Notes under the pieces: model-generated | What the model was told of the DNA's origin: nothing | The model's input: only the letters and a program-made list of their open reading frames with translations | The model's database searches: none | Shown here: positions 34,444 to 43,102 of the stretch, in pieces | How positions within the stretch are numbered: position 1 is the stretch's first letter | Layout: each line of letters opens with the position of its first letter | Source: Porphyrobacter sp. IPPAS B-1204 | GTDB lineage: Bacteria; Pseudomonadota; Alphaproteobacteria; Sphingomonadales; Sphingomonadaceae | DNA: 64,000 bases | Direction of reading: 5' to 3' | Assembly (NCBI GenBank): GCA_003724185.1 | Contig: RHGM01000003.1 | Coordinates: forward strand, 248,001-312,000 | Position numbers and translations under genes: made by a program

Positions 34444-36005
34444 GAAACCTGCCTCTCCTGCCCCTCCCAATAAGGCGCGCGCAGTTCCCGGCGCAGGATC
34501 TTGCCGCTGGCGTTGCGCGGCATCACCGGAATGACATCAACGCTTTTGGGGGCCTTGAACGCGGCGATCCGTTCGCGGGCCCAGGCGATGACATCGGCCT
34601 CGTCAATTACGCAGCCGGGCTTGGCGACGACGCAGGCCTTGACCTCCTCGCCCCACTTGGCGCTCGGAATGCCGATCACGGCGACTTCGGCGATGGCAGG
34701 GTGGCCGTAGATCGCGCTTTCCACTTCCGCCGGATACACGTTCTCGCCGCCGGAAATGATCATGTCCTTGATGCGGTCCTGAATATAGACATAGCCATCC
34801 GCGTCCATGATCCCGGCATCGCCGGTGTGCAGCCAGCCATCGGGGTCGATGGTCTTGGCGGTGGCTTCGGGCTGCTTCCAGTATCCGGCGGTGTTCGATG
34901 GCGAGTGAATGCACACCTCGCCGATGGTGCCGCGCGGCACCTCGGCATTGTCCGGCCCGCGCACTTCAATCCGCACGCCGGGCAGCGCCTTGCCTGCCGA
35001 ACGCATCCGTTCATTGCCTTCGATGGAGTGGTCCTCAGGCGGCAGGATCGAGATCGTGCCGGTCGTCTCGGTCATGCCGTAGGCCTGCAGGAACTGCGTG
35101 GTCGGCATGGTGGCGACCGCTTGCTTCAGCAATTCGAGCGGCATGGGCGCTGCGCCGTAGATGAAATAGCGCAGATTGGAAAAATCGGTCGTGGCCGCAC
35201 GCGGGTGCTGGATCACGAATTGCAGCGCGGCGGGCACCAGGAACATATGCGTCGCCCCCCCAATGATCGCGTCGATCACGCCGTCTGGGGTGAATTCGGG
35301 CTCGAACACCACGCGGATGCCGCTTTCCACGCCGAGCATGACCGATCCCGTGCCGCCGATATGCGCGACCGGCATCACCACCAGCATGCAATCGCCCGAA
35401 CGGTAATCGGTGTAATAGCTGAGGCCGGCGCGAATCCCTTCAACCCGCAGCTCGCACAGATTGCGATTGGACAGGGTTGCCCCCTTGGGATTGCCGGTGG
35501 TGCCGCTGGTATATAGCTGCAGGATCGCATCATCCGGGCCTGCGGGCGTGTATGGGGCAGGCTCCATCCCCGACAAGGCATCCAGCATCGCAGCAGCCGA
35601 CATCAGCTGCGGCGGTGCGTCCAGGTCCGCCATCGCGGTGCCCGCCATGTCCATGAAGGCATCGGTCGCGATCAGCAGCCTCGCGCCGGTATCGCTGAGA
35701 ATATAGGCGATCTCGCGCGGGGCCAGCCGCCAGCCGACCGGAGCCATCACCGCGCCATAGCGCATACAGGCGCACAGCAGCAGGCCATAGGCCGGGTTGT
35801 TCTTGCCCAGAAATGCCACCCGGTCCCCCGGTGCAATGCCATGCGCCTTGAACAGCGCGATGATCCTGGCAGTGAGCGCCTCGACCTCGCCATAGGTGTA
35901 GCTGAGGCCTTCGCCTTCCATCGCAGGCGCGTCGGGCTGGGTTTCGGCCCAGTGGGTCAGGATTTCTTCGAGGGTGATGAATTCGTGCTGCGCGACGGCG
36001 TTCAT
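34440..36005 (-). CDS. Acyl-CoA synthetase (AMP-forming, ANL superfamily)
   Basis: A 521-residue enzyme that activates a carboxylic acid, probably a fatty acid, to acyl-AMP and then acyl-CoA. Motifs in order: the P-loop LYTSGTTGNPKGATLSN; YGMTETTG; GWLHTGDAG; the hinge and A8 region DRIKDMIISGGENVYPAEVE; and the catalytic Lys in NASGKILRREL. Chain-length preference cannot be read off. GGGAGAG precedes the ATG. It is the first gene of a pair with the DUF938 gene. Confidence 0.9.
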   Translation of the reverse strand: MNAVAQHEFITLEEILTHWAETQPDAPAMEGEGLSYTYGEVEALTARIIALFKAHGIAPGDRVAFLGKNNPAYGLLLCACMRYGAVMAPVGWRLAPREIAYILSDTGARLLIATDAFMDMAGTAMADLDAPPQLMSAAAMLDALSGMEPAPYTPAGPDDAILQLYTSGTTGNPKGATLSNRNLCELRVEGIRAGLSYYTDYRSGDCMLVVMPVAHIGGTGSVMLGVESGIRVVFEPEFTPDGVIDAIIGGATHMFLVPAALQFVIQHPRAATTDFSNLRYFIYGAAPMPLELLKQAVATMPTTQFLQAYGMTETTGTISILPPEDHSIEGNERMRSAGKALPGVRIEVRGPDNAEVPRGTIGEVCIHSPSNTAGYWKQPEATAKTIDPDGWLHTGDAGIMDADGYVYIQDRIKDMIISGGENVYPAEVESAIYGHPAIAEVAVIGIPSAKWGEEVKACVVAKPGCVIDEADVIAWARERIAAFKAPKSVDVIPVMPRNASGKILRRELRAPYWEGQERQVS

Positions 36006-36062
36006 GGCGGCTCTCTCCCAAAAGCTTTTGGCGAGAGATTAAGCGCAACCGCGCACGGCGGT

Positions 36063-36512
36063 CTAGCGAAACCGCCCCTGCCGCCGCGCGATAGGCTCAC
36101 GAATCCCCAGCCACAGCAACAGGCCCAGCGGCCCGGCCATGAAGGTGGCCAGCAGGATCGGGGCCTGCACCAGCCGCGAGATGTTCTTCGCATCCCCGTC
36201 GCGCGCGATCCACAGGCCCACGAACAGATCGAAGGCGAGGTAATGCGTCCAGCCGATCGTCACCCCGCCATCGCTGCCGAAGATCGCCCGCACGCCTTCG
36301 ATCGTCGTGAAGTCCGCCCCGCCCCCGCCTGTATTGGGGAGCAGACCGCTCACCACGCCAATCAGCCCGATGGCATAGATCAGGCACAGCAGTCCGATGC
36401 CAAGATACAGCACGCCCGAAAGCAGCGCTGGCCAGCGCGGCAGCAGGATCAGGGCCACCCAGCCTGTCAGCGCCAGCATGTTCACGCTGCTGAAGACCAA
36501 AGCCCAATCCAT
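36063..36512 (-). CDS. ABA4-like family membrane protein
   Basis: 149 residues starting MDWALVFSSVNMLALTGW, with four hydrophobic helices. The central stretch, GADFTTIEGVRAIFGSDGG, then WTHYLAFDLFVGLWIARD, is the ABA4-like signature. Plant ABA4 is needed for neoxanthin formation, and bacterial relatives have been tied to carotenoid isomerisation, so a carotenoid-related role is plausible here. Its ATG overlaps the stop of the NAD(P)-binding gene upstream (ATGA-type overlap), so they are one operon with dgt. Confidence 0.82.
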   Translation of the reverse strand: MDWALVFSSVNMLALTGWVALILLPRWPALLSGVLYLGIGLLCLIYAIGLIGVVSGLLPNTGGGGADFTTIEGVRAIFGSDGGVTIGWTHYLAFDLFVGLWIARDGDAKNISRLVQAPILLATFMAGPLGLLLWLGIREPIARRQGRFR

Positions 36513-37234
36513 CACACCGCCTCTCCTGCCTCGCCGACCTTGCGCCATTCGCGCGCGGCCCGGCGCATGGCCTCGTTGTCGTGGGTAAAGCGCCCGCCCG
36601 CACGGCGCAGCGCCAGACCCAGCGCAGCCTCCGCCACCAGTCCGGCATCGATCGAGCGATACCGCGTCCAAGACCCCGACAGCAGCGGATCGATCAGCGG
36701 CGCGGCAATGATCGCTGCGCGTTCGGCAAAGCGCAGATCGCCCGCCCGCTCCCCGCGCAGCAGGCCGGGGTGCAGGATATCAAGCCGCTTGAACCCCACG
36801 CGGGACAGCGCGTCCTCGGTCTCACCCTTGACCCGCATGTAAAAGGATTTGGAACGCGCATCGGCCCCCGCCGCGCTGACCAGCACCATGTTGGGCACCC
36901 CTGCGCGCCGCGCCGCTTCGGCGGTGGCGAGCACCAGATCGTGATCGACAGCGCGAAATTCCGCCTCGTCGCTCCCGGCCTTCTTCCATGTGGTGCCCAG
37001 CGCACAGATCAGCGCACGCGGGCGCACCGCTTCCAGCACCTCGCCCCACTTGTCGGGCTGCGAGACGAACATCTCCATCCGTGCGCCCGGCGGCAGCGGA
37101 GCTTCTCTGCGGGCGATGCCGACAATGCGGACTTCGTCGCCTGCGCTGGCGATTTCGATGACCCGGCGGCCAACCAGCCCCGTCGCGCCGACCAGCGCCA
37201 CCCGAACCGGGCCAATGGGACGGGGATCAGACAT
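36512..37234 (-). CDS. NAD(P)H-binding protein (atypical SDR, HTATIP2/YraR-like)
   Basis: A 240-residue Rossmann-fold protein. The dinucleotide motif is VALVGATGLVGRRVIEIA, and the later stretch VPNMVLVSAAGADARSKSFYMRVKGETE has Ser, Tyr and Lys spaced as in atypical SDRs (YMRVK). The closest family I recall is the TIP30/YraR type, often without a proven reaction. It overlaps dgt by 8 bases at its start and the ABA4-like gene by 3 bases at its end. Confidence 0.82.
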   Translation of the reverse strand: MSDPRPIGPVRVALVGATGLVGRRVIEIASAGDEVRIVGIARREAPLPPGARMEMFVSQPDKWGEVLEAVRPRALICALGTTWKKAGSDEAEFRAVDHDLVLATAEAARRAGVPNMVLVSAAGADARSKSFYMRVKGETEDALSRVGFKRLDILHPGLLRGERAGDLRFAERAAIIAAPLIDPLLSGSWTRYRSIDAGLVAEAALGLALRRAGGRFTHDNEAMRRAAREWRKVGEAGEAV

Positions 37235-38393
37235 TGATCAGCCCCTCGGGCCGAATGCCGTAGATCGCCGAGCAAGCCTGCATGGCGAAACGATCGCTCA
37301 TGCCGGCGATGAAATCGGCGATCACGCGGGCGCGCTGCGGATCATGCAGCGGCAGGCGCGGCTGCCAGTCATCAGGCATCAGTGTCGAATCCTGCGCGTA
37401 AGCCGCATAAAGCCGCGCAACCACATCCCGCGCGCGTTCGGCAGCGGCAATCTGTTCGGGGTGATAGTAAAGCCGTTCGTACATGAAGCTTTTCAGCCGG
37501 CGTTCCTGCGCCGCCATCGCGGGCGAGAACCCGGCGAGCTGCCGCCCTGCCGCGCGCACTTCCGCCACCGATGCCATGCCCTGCACCTGCGCGGCGGTGT
37601 GTGCGATCACGTCATTCACCATCATCCCGATCTGGTCGCGTATCATCTCGCGCAGCAGACGCTCTCGCGGGGCGTGGGGAAAGCGCTTTTCGACGTTACG
37701 CCACTGGTCTGCGAGGAAATCGAGCGTCAGCAGGTCATCAAGCTGCAAGAACCCTGCGCGCAGACCATCGTCGATGTCGTGGTTGTCATAGGCGATATCG
37801 TCCGCCACCGCCGCCACCTGCGCCTCAAGCGAGGGCCAGGTGCCCAGATCGAGCGGAAAGGCTGCGTCCAATTCCGCCAGCGCCCAGTTCGGCGCGGTGA
37901 CCGGACCGTTGTGCTTGGCCAGCCCCTCCAGCAGATCCCATGTCAGGTTCAGCCCGTCATGCTCGGGATAGGGGCATTCGATGCGCATCACCGTGCGCAG
38001 CGCCTGCGCGTTGTGATCGAACCCGCCGTGGCGCTCCATCGCCGCAGATAGCGCCGCCTCGCCCGCATGGCCGAAGGGCGGGTGGCCCAAATCATGGGCA
38101 AGGCACAAAGCCTCGGTCAGATCCTCGTCCAGCCCCAGTGCACGGGCGATCACGCGGCCAATCTGCGCGACTTCGAGGCTGTGGGTCAGGCGGGTGCGGT
38201 AATGATCGCCATCGGGCGCGATGAACACCTGCGTCTTGGATTTCAGGCGCCGGAAGCTCATCGAATGGATGATCCGGTCGCGGTCGCGCTGGAAGGCGCT
38301 GCGCGGACCTCGGCTTTCGCCGCCACCGCTGGCTCCGCCGAATTCGCGAATGGGCTGGGCCTCGGGGTTGGCAGCGTAGGGGGCGCGGGTCAT
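37227..38393 (-). CDS. dgt: Deoxyguanosinetriphosphate triphosphohydrolase-like protein
   Basis: A 388-residue HD-domain dNTPase. The start region (FQRDRDRIIHSMSFRRLKSK) and YRTRLTHSLEVAQIGR lead to the metal site AHDLGHPPFGHAGE. The C-terminal half includes DDIAYDNHDIDDGLRAG, which supplies the remaining Asp ligand. It converts dNTPs to deoxynucleosides and PPPi, controlling dNTP pools. I prefer the ATG at 38393 over the adjacent GTG at 38396. It leads the operon with the NAD(P)-binding and ABA4-like genes. Confidence 0.92.
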   Translation of the reverse strand: MTRAPYAANPEAQPIREFGGASGGGESRGPRSAFQRDRDRIIHSMSFRRLKSKTQVFIAPDGDHYRTRLTHSLEVAQIGRVIARALGLDEDLTEALCLAHDLGHPPFGHAGEAALSAAMERHGGFDHNAQALRTVMRIECPYPEHDGLNLTWDLLEGLAKHNGPVTAPNWALAELDAAFPLDLGTWPSLEAQVAAVADDIAYDNHDIDDGLRAGFLQLDDLLTLDFLADQWRNVEKRFPHAPRERLLREMIRDQIGMMVNDVIAHTAAQVQGMASVAEVRAAGRQLAGFSPAMAAQERRLKSFMYERLYYHPEQIAAAERARDVVARLYAAYAQDSTLMPDDWQPRLPLHDPQRARVIADFIAGMSDRFAMQACSAIYGIRPEGLINV

Positions 38394-38396
38394 CAC

Positions 38397-38691
38397 GGCC
38401 TGAGCGATTAGGGGAGCGCGCCGCGCTTCTCAACCGGAACAGGGCAAGAACGGCGTTGAATTGCCGGAAAATCAGAAGCTTGGTGTGAAAAGTATTATGG
38501 GGCCGCCCTCCGGTGATTGGGGGGAGGAGAGCGGCCCCAAGGGCCTGTCGGTGCGACCCGAAGACCCGGATAATGCCTGTTACGTTTCCGTGACAAAATC
38601 CGTGGAGCCACATAGGGAGAACGTTAACAGGTTGCACCCCATGCAATGTTGCGATGCGGCAGGTCGCCCGTGCGAACCGACGAACCGAGGA
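38397..38691. other. Intergenic region upstream of dgt, no gene seen
   Basis: 295 bp between the dgt start and the racemase stop, both on the minus strand. It must include the dgt promoter. Short open frames are present, but none has a ribosome site, domain or codon pattern I would accept. The relatively AT-rich part near 38460-38500 and 38576-38640 is the likeliest promoter area. Confidence 0.4.
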
Positions 38692-39396
38692 CTAACCCAC
38701 CGCTTCCTGTTCAAGAATCCAGTTGGCCGCGGCTTCGCAATGGATGCGGGTGCTGTCGAAGATCGGCAGCACGTTGGCATCGACATCGACCACGAGATCC
38801 AGTTCTGTACAGGCCAGCACGATCGCGGTCGCGCCTTCCTGCGCCTTGTTGGTGATGATGGTTTTCAGCGTCCGCTCTGCCTCGCGGGTGACTTTGCCGA
38901 CCATCAGCTCGTCATAGATGATCCGGTCCAGCATCTCGACGTAATCCAGATTGGGCGGCAGCAGATCGATCCCGTGAGCAACCAGCCGCTTTCGGTAGAA
39001 GCTTTCGGTCATCACGTTGCGGGTGCCCAGCAGCGCGGCACTGCTGACCCCGGCGTGCTTCATTGCCATGCCGACATATTCGGCAATGTGGAGGATCGGG
39101 ATGTTCACGCTCGCGGCGACATCATCATACAGCCGGTGCATCGAATTGGCGCCGATGATCAGCCCTTCCGCGCCTGCCCCTTCGAGCCGCCGGGCGCTGT
39201 CCACCAGCACGCTGGCCGCGCGCTGCCAATCGCGTTCTTCGCGCAAGGCGTAAAGCTGGCAGAAATCCAGGCTTTCGATCAGCAGCGGCGCGCTTGCCAT
39301 CGGGGCAGCGCGTTTCTGGACGATCCGGTTGATCCGGTCGTAATAGGTCGCGGTCGACACCCAGCTCATGCCGCCGATGATCCCGAGTTTGCGCAA
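38692..39396 (-). CDS. Aspartate/glutamate racemase family protein (one catalytic residue missing)
   Basis: A 234-residue protein of the cofactor-independent racemase family. A TTG start at 39396 gives the canonical MRKLGIIGGMSW, and AGGG lies 8 bases upstream. The second nucleophile is present (C196 in VLACTELD). At the first position the sequence is IIGANSMH, placing Ala83 where aspartate racemases have Cys and, as I recall, E. coli YgeA has Thr. Racemase activity may be lost or changed. It is monocistronic, downstream of the alpha/beta hydrolase on the opposite side of a 93-bp gap. Confidence 0.85.
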   Translation of the reverse strand: MRKLGIIGGMSWVSTATYYDRINRIVQKRAAPMASAPLLIESLDFCQLYALREERDWQRAASVLVDSARRLEGAGAEGLIIGANSMHRLYDDVAASVNIPILHIAEYVGMAMKHAGVSSAALLGTRNVMTESFYRKRLVAHGIDLLPPNLDYVEMLDRIIYDELMVGKVTREAERTLKTIITNKAQEGATAIVLACTELDLVVDVDANVLPIFDSTRIHCEAAANWILEQEAVG

Positions 39397-39489
39397 CGCC
39401 GCAGCCCTTTCGATTGTGTGTGCAGGTGCGAACGGGTGTAGGGCAGGGGCGTTCCTGCCGTCCAGTGGGCGCAAGCGCGTGGGCGGGGG

Positions 39490-40476
39490 TTACTCCGGTT
39501 TTGCTGACGGAGCGTGTTCAGCCAGCCACGGCCCAAGATCGGCGAGGCTCGCCTCTGCGGCCTCTTCATGGGGCAGGTGGCCGATCTTCGGATAGATCAC
39601 CAGCCGGTTGTTCGGCATCGTCTTGGCCAGCCATTGCCCGGCCTCGACCGGGATGAGGCGGTCCTCCTCGCCCCATAGTATCAGGGTGGGCGTGGTGACC
39701 GCGGCGATTTGGGCCTCGCTGAGGGGATCATAGGGCAGGCTGAAGCGCTTCAGGGTCGCACGCCGGTTGCCGGGGTAGCGCAGCAGTTCCCAGTAACGGT
39801 CCACCGCCGCCTCGCTTGCCACAGACTTGACCGAGACCGATTGTTCGAGGCTTTGGGCGATCAGGCTGCGCGGCGTGATCTGTTCCACGAGCAGGTTCAC
39901 CCCGGGCATTCGCGCAATGGTGAAGCCGATATTGCCGCTGTCATCATCCTTCTCGTTTGGATCCAGATCCAGCATCGGCCCGCCGCTGCCATCAACCAGC
40001 ACGAGGCCGGTGAGGCGGTCGGGATGCGCCGCCGCAAAGGCCAGCGCGTGCTTGCCGCCCATCGAATTGCCGCCGAGGATGAAGCGTTCCAGCCCCAGCG
40101 CGTCGGCAACCTGAAGAATATTCTCGACATAGTTATCGCGGCTGTAATCATCCTTGGGATCAGGACCGGTCAGCCCGTGGCCGACCTGATCGAAGCGGAT
40201 CACCCGGTACTGGCCCTTCAGCGCCTCCACCCACGGCTGCCAGGTGTGCAGATCGGCGTTGGAGCCGTGGAGCAGCATGATCGCGGGCGCGTCTTTCGGC
40301 CCCTCGTCACGCAGGTGGACGGTCACACCGTTCCCGATGGCAACGAACTGCGACGGCGGCCCGCCATATTTGGCGCGCATTTCAGCCGCGTCAGTATCCG
40401 GGGTGCGGAAAATCAGGAAGGCGATCACGAGCACGCCGAGGAGCGCGAGCAAACCGCGCCAGACCCATTTCATCAT
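39490..40476 (-). CDS. Alpha/beta hydrolase, membrane-anchored
   Basis: 328 residues. The first ~24 form a single N-terminal hydrophobic anchor (WRGLLALLGVLVIAFLIF). The hydrolase fold shows the oxyanion strand MLLHGSNADLHTW, the nucleophile elbow GGNSMGGKHAL, an acid in LILWGEEDRL, and a late His in KIGHLPHEEAAE. The substrate is unknown; family members include esterases and C-C hydrolases. Its start overlaps the end of the diheme cytochrome gene, so it may belong to the same operon. Confidence 0.85.
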   Translation of the reverse strand: MMKWVWRGLLALLGVLVIAFLIFRTPDTDAAEMRAKYGGPPSQFVAIGNGVTVHLRDEGPKDAPAIMLLHGSNADLHTWQPWVEALKGQYRVIRFDQVGHGLTGPDPKDDYSRDNYVENILQVADALGLERFILGGNSMGGKHALAFAAAHPDRLTGLVLVDGSGGPMLDLDPNEKDDDSGNIGFTIARMPGVNLLVEQITPRSLIAQSLEQSVSVKSVASEAAVDRYWELLRYPGNRRATLKRFSLPYDPLSEAQIAAVTTPTLILWGEEDRLIPVEAGQWLAKTMPNNRLVIYPKIGHLPHEEAAEASLADLGPWLAEHAPSAKPE

Positions 40477-41492
40477 TTCATCTCCGCAATCCAGCGCCGC
40501 ACCACCGCAACGCCGTCTGTGTCTACGCTGGCCTTGCCGAGTTCGGGCATGGCAATGCCGGGTTCGGCGCTGTCCATCCGGTAGTGCAGGATCGATCTGT
40601 CAGGCTCCCCGGGCAGGATAGAGAAATCATGCCCCCCCGCTCCGCGCCCCGCCGCAACCGGGCGCTTGAAGATGCCAAGCGCGTGCGCGTCCGATTGCTC
40701 CCAGCGCAGATCGAGCCCGGAATTGGACGCACCGCCGCCGGGCTGGTGGCAATGGGCGCAGTTCACGTCGAGGTAGGCGCGGGCGAGCGCCGCAGTATCG
40801 GGCGCCAGATCGCGGTTGTCCCAATCGGGCAGGAAGCGCGGCACGTCAGGAATGGCCTCCAGCATGTCGGCGGAAAACACCGACTGCAACCACAGGTAGC
40901 CAAGATTGCGCGCCTTTGGGCCGATGGGGATTACCGCGCCGTCCTTGCCGTGGCAGGACTTGCACTGGTTCTTGTTGGGGATGGCATAAGAGATCGCCTC
41001 CCCTGCCGGGGTGACAAGGTCGATCCGCCCGCCCGCGAGTGCCAGCGTTGCGTCGGTCTGTTCGTCATTCCAGCGGTAGGGGAGCGCGATCCAGCCATCC
41101 GCGCGGTGGAGCAGCACGCGGGTCTCGATCAACTGGCGGCTGTCGCCTTCCCCAAAAGCGAAGGTCTTGATGATCGCCGCGCCGACAGGGAATTGCAGCA
41201 GCCCCTCTCCATCCGCCTCCAACCGCGTGCCCTCGGGCAGGTATATAAACCGCAGCTTGTCCGCCCCGTCCGACCACAGCGGGGTGGCGAGGCGATAGGG
41301 GATCACTCTGGCGTTCGGTTCCTGCCGGGCAGCATCGGCGAAGAAGCCATATTCGCTTAAGCTGCGCGGCATCCCCTCGCCTGCGACAGCGGCATCCTTG
41401 ACGCGCAAACCATCGGGCGCAGTGGCCCGCGCAGCCATCGCTCCGCCCAGCGCCAGCAGCGAGCACGCAAGCAGGGCAGCGCCGCGCTTCAC
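40473..41492 (-). CDS. SO2930-family diheme c-type cytochrome
   Basis: A 339-residue periplasmic cytochrome. It has a Sec signal (~22 residues, ALLACSLLALGGAMAARA), then a PYRLATPLWSDGADKLRF domain characteristic of the family. The two heme-binding motifs are CKSCH (177-181) and CAHCH (245-249), with a later IAMPELGK Met-containing stretch as a possible axial-ligand region. A GTG at 41492 overlaps the stop of the beta-helix gene. The pair beta-helix plus this cytochrome is a known conserved neighbourhood (Shewanella SO2929/SO2930 type), but its function is unknown. Confidence 0.85.
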   Translation of the reverse strand: MKRGAALLACSLLALGGAMAARATAPDGLRVKDAAVAGEGMPRSLSEYGFFADAARQEPNARVIPYRLATPLWSDGADKLRFIYLPEGTRLEADGEGLLQFPVGAAIIKTFAFGEGDSRQLIETRVLLHRADGWIALPYRWNDEQTDATLALAGGRIDLVTPAGEAISYAIPNKNQCKSCHGKDGAVIPIGPKARNLGYLWLQSVFSADMLEAIPDVPRFLPDWDNRDLAPDTAALARAYLDVNCAHCHQPGGGASNSGLDLRWEQSDAHALGIFKRPVAAGRGAGGHDFSILPGEPDRSILHYRMDSAEPGIAMPELGKASVDTDGVAVVRRWIAEMK

Positions 41493-42688
41493 TTCAGACG
41501 TTCCTCCAGTGCCGCTGGGGCGCCGACGACGGGGAACATCCAAAGCTCGGTCGGCGCCAGAGTCAGCGGCCCCGGTTGCGCTTCGGCGAGGCTTTGGCCG
41601 ACTTTCGACAGATTGAGCGACCAGCCCATGACCCCCGGCGCGATCTTGAGCGCGTTGTCGGGCGTTTCGGCAAGGCCATCCCACATCACTGGCGGCAGCG
41701 CGCCGCCGAAGGCCGCGAGCAATTGCTCCTTGCCGTCAAGCTGCGGATCGTCCCCGCCGCGCCCGAAGGCATTGCGCCCGATGATCACGTTGCGCGCATG
41801 GGGGTTGTAGCGCGCATCATCGAACGGCTGGGTATAGGCGATCACCATCACATGCGCGGTGGCGTTGCCTTCAAAGGTGTTGCCTTCGATCAGCACGCCG
41901 TCATTTGCCATCACCAGCACGCCGGTGCCGCGCCGGACGCTCGCGACGATGTTGCCGGGAGGCGCGAAATTGGGTGTGTCGTTGTCCTTCACGACATTGT
42001 CGCGAAGAATCACGTCGCCACCGCCCATCACTGGCAGGCCGGGCAGGTCGAACACTAGCAGGCCGCCGGTGTTGTGGGTGGCGATGTTCTGGGTCACGAG
42101 CGCGTTGCGGCTGTTCTCGATCTCGATGCCCGCGACATTATATTCGACGAAGTTATCGCGCACGGTGATGTCGCGGCTCTGGCCGACATAGATCCCCGCG
42201 TCCGACGCGCCCGAGACCTTGGACCTGACCACCAGCACACCGGTGCTTTCGACCGGATAGATGCCATAGGCGCCGTTGGTCGCCTTCGGCCCGCCGGTCC
42301 ATTCGACCCGCAGGCTGTCATAGATGATGTTATCGGCGCCCTTGGACTTGATCCCGTCGCCCTTGGGGTTCTCGACCGCGAAATCGCGCAAGGTGACGTT
42401 GTCCGATGTGACGAGCAGGCCTTCACCGGCGCCCTGCTGGGTGGTGAAGTCGAGAATGGTCTTGTCCATCCCCGCCCCGCGCAGGGTGACCCCGGCAACA
42501 TCGAGGCTGAGACCATCGGTCAGCGCAAAGCGCCCCTCGGCAAGTTCGATCACATCGCCCGGCTGCGCAAGGATCAGCGCTTCCTGCAGGCGCACCTGCG
42601 CACCCTCGCCCGGTTCGACCCGGTGGGTTTCGGCGGCGAGCGGCGCTGCTGTGGCCAGCAACACGGCGGCAAGTGCCAGTCGGTTCAT
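41489..42688 (-). CDS. Parallel beta-helix domain protein paired with the diheme cytochrome
   Basis: A 399-residue exported right-handed beta-helix protein. The signal peptide is 19 residues (MNRLALAAVLLATAAPLAA). Successive coils show repeats such as VTLRDFAVENPKGDGIKSKG, NIIYDSLRVEW, ITVRDNFVEYNVAGIEI and VLIEGNTFEGNATAHV. Such folds are typical of polysaccharide lyases or binding proteins, but I see no defined catalytic residues. GGGAGAC precedes the ATG. Together with the downstream cytochrome this makes a two-gene unit. Confidence 0.83.
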   Translation of the reverse strand: MNRLALAAVLLATAAPLAAETHRVEPGEGAQVRLQEALILAQPGDVIELAEGRFALTDGLSLDVAGVTLRGAGMDKTILDFTTQQGAGEGLLVTSDNVTLRDFAVENPKGDGIKSKGADNIIYDSLRVEWTGGPKATNGAYGIYPVESTGVLVVRSKVSGASDAGIYVGQSRDITVRDNFVEYNVAGIEIENSRNALVTQNIATHNTGGLLVFDLPGLPVMGGGDVILRDNVVKDNDTPNFAPPGNIVASVRRGTGVLVMANDGVLIEGNTFEGNATAHVMVIAYTQPFDDARYNPHARNVIIGRNAFGRGGDDPQLDGKEQLLAAFGGALPPVMWDGLAETPDNALKIAPGVMGWSLNLSKVGQSLAEAQPGPLTLAPTELWMFPVVGAPAALEERLK

Positions 42689-42760
42689 GATTGTCTCCCT
42701 CTCCGCTGCGCAGTGTGGCGCATGGGGGGGGAGCAATTGCAAGCCTCAGGCGCTTTGGCT

Positions 42761-43102
42761 CTATCCGATGCCGATCGCGCACAAGCCAGCGGAAGTGGTG
42801 AGCACGGCCACAGCCTCGCCATCATTGACCCGGTCGAGCCGCTTGATCAGCTCGCCGAGGCCGTAGCCTTCCTCAGGCTCGCTACCTCGCGCGGCCATGC
42901 CTTGGCGCAGCTTCCACAATTGGCCGATAGAGAGGCGGTCCACCATGCGTTCCGCCATGCACGCCGCGCGCTTTTCGCCGATGCCGGATTGGGTCAGCGC
43001 GCCCTTGGCCTGCCATTCGACGAGCGGGTTGGCGAGGCCGGTGTAGAACGCCCCGCCCGCCAGCGCCGCCAGCAGAAGCACCCAGATCAGCAGCCGCTTC
43101 AT
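42761..43102 (-). CDS. Small exported or anchored protein coupled to pntB, unknown
   Basis: 113 residues starting MKRLLIWVLLLAALAGGAFYTG, an uncleaved anchor or signal, followed by a mostly helical soluble part (GEKRAACMAERMVDRLSIGQ, then LGELIKRLDRV). It has two cysteines (AACMAE, GLCAIG) that could pair in the periplasm. Its ATG overlaps the pntB stop (TGATG-type), so it is translated from the transhydrogenase transcript. I recognise no family. Its position suggests, but does not prove, a link to that complex. Confidence 0.62.
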   Translation of the reverse strand: MKRLLIWVLLLAALAGGAFYTGLANPLVEWQAKGALTQSGIGEKRAACMAERMVDRLSIGQLWKLRQGMAARGSEPEEGYGLGELIKRLDRVNDGEAVAVLTTSAGLCAIGIG

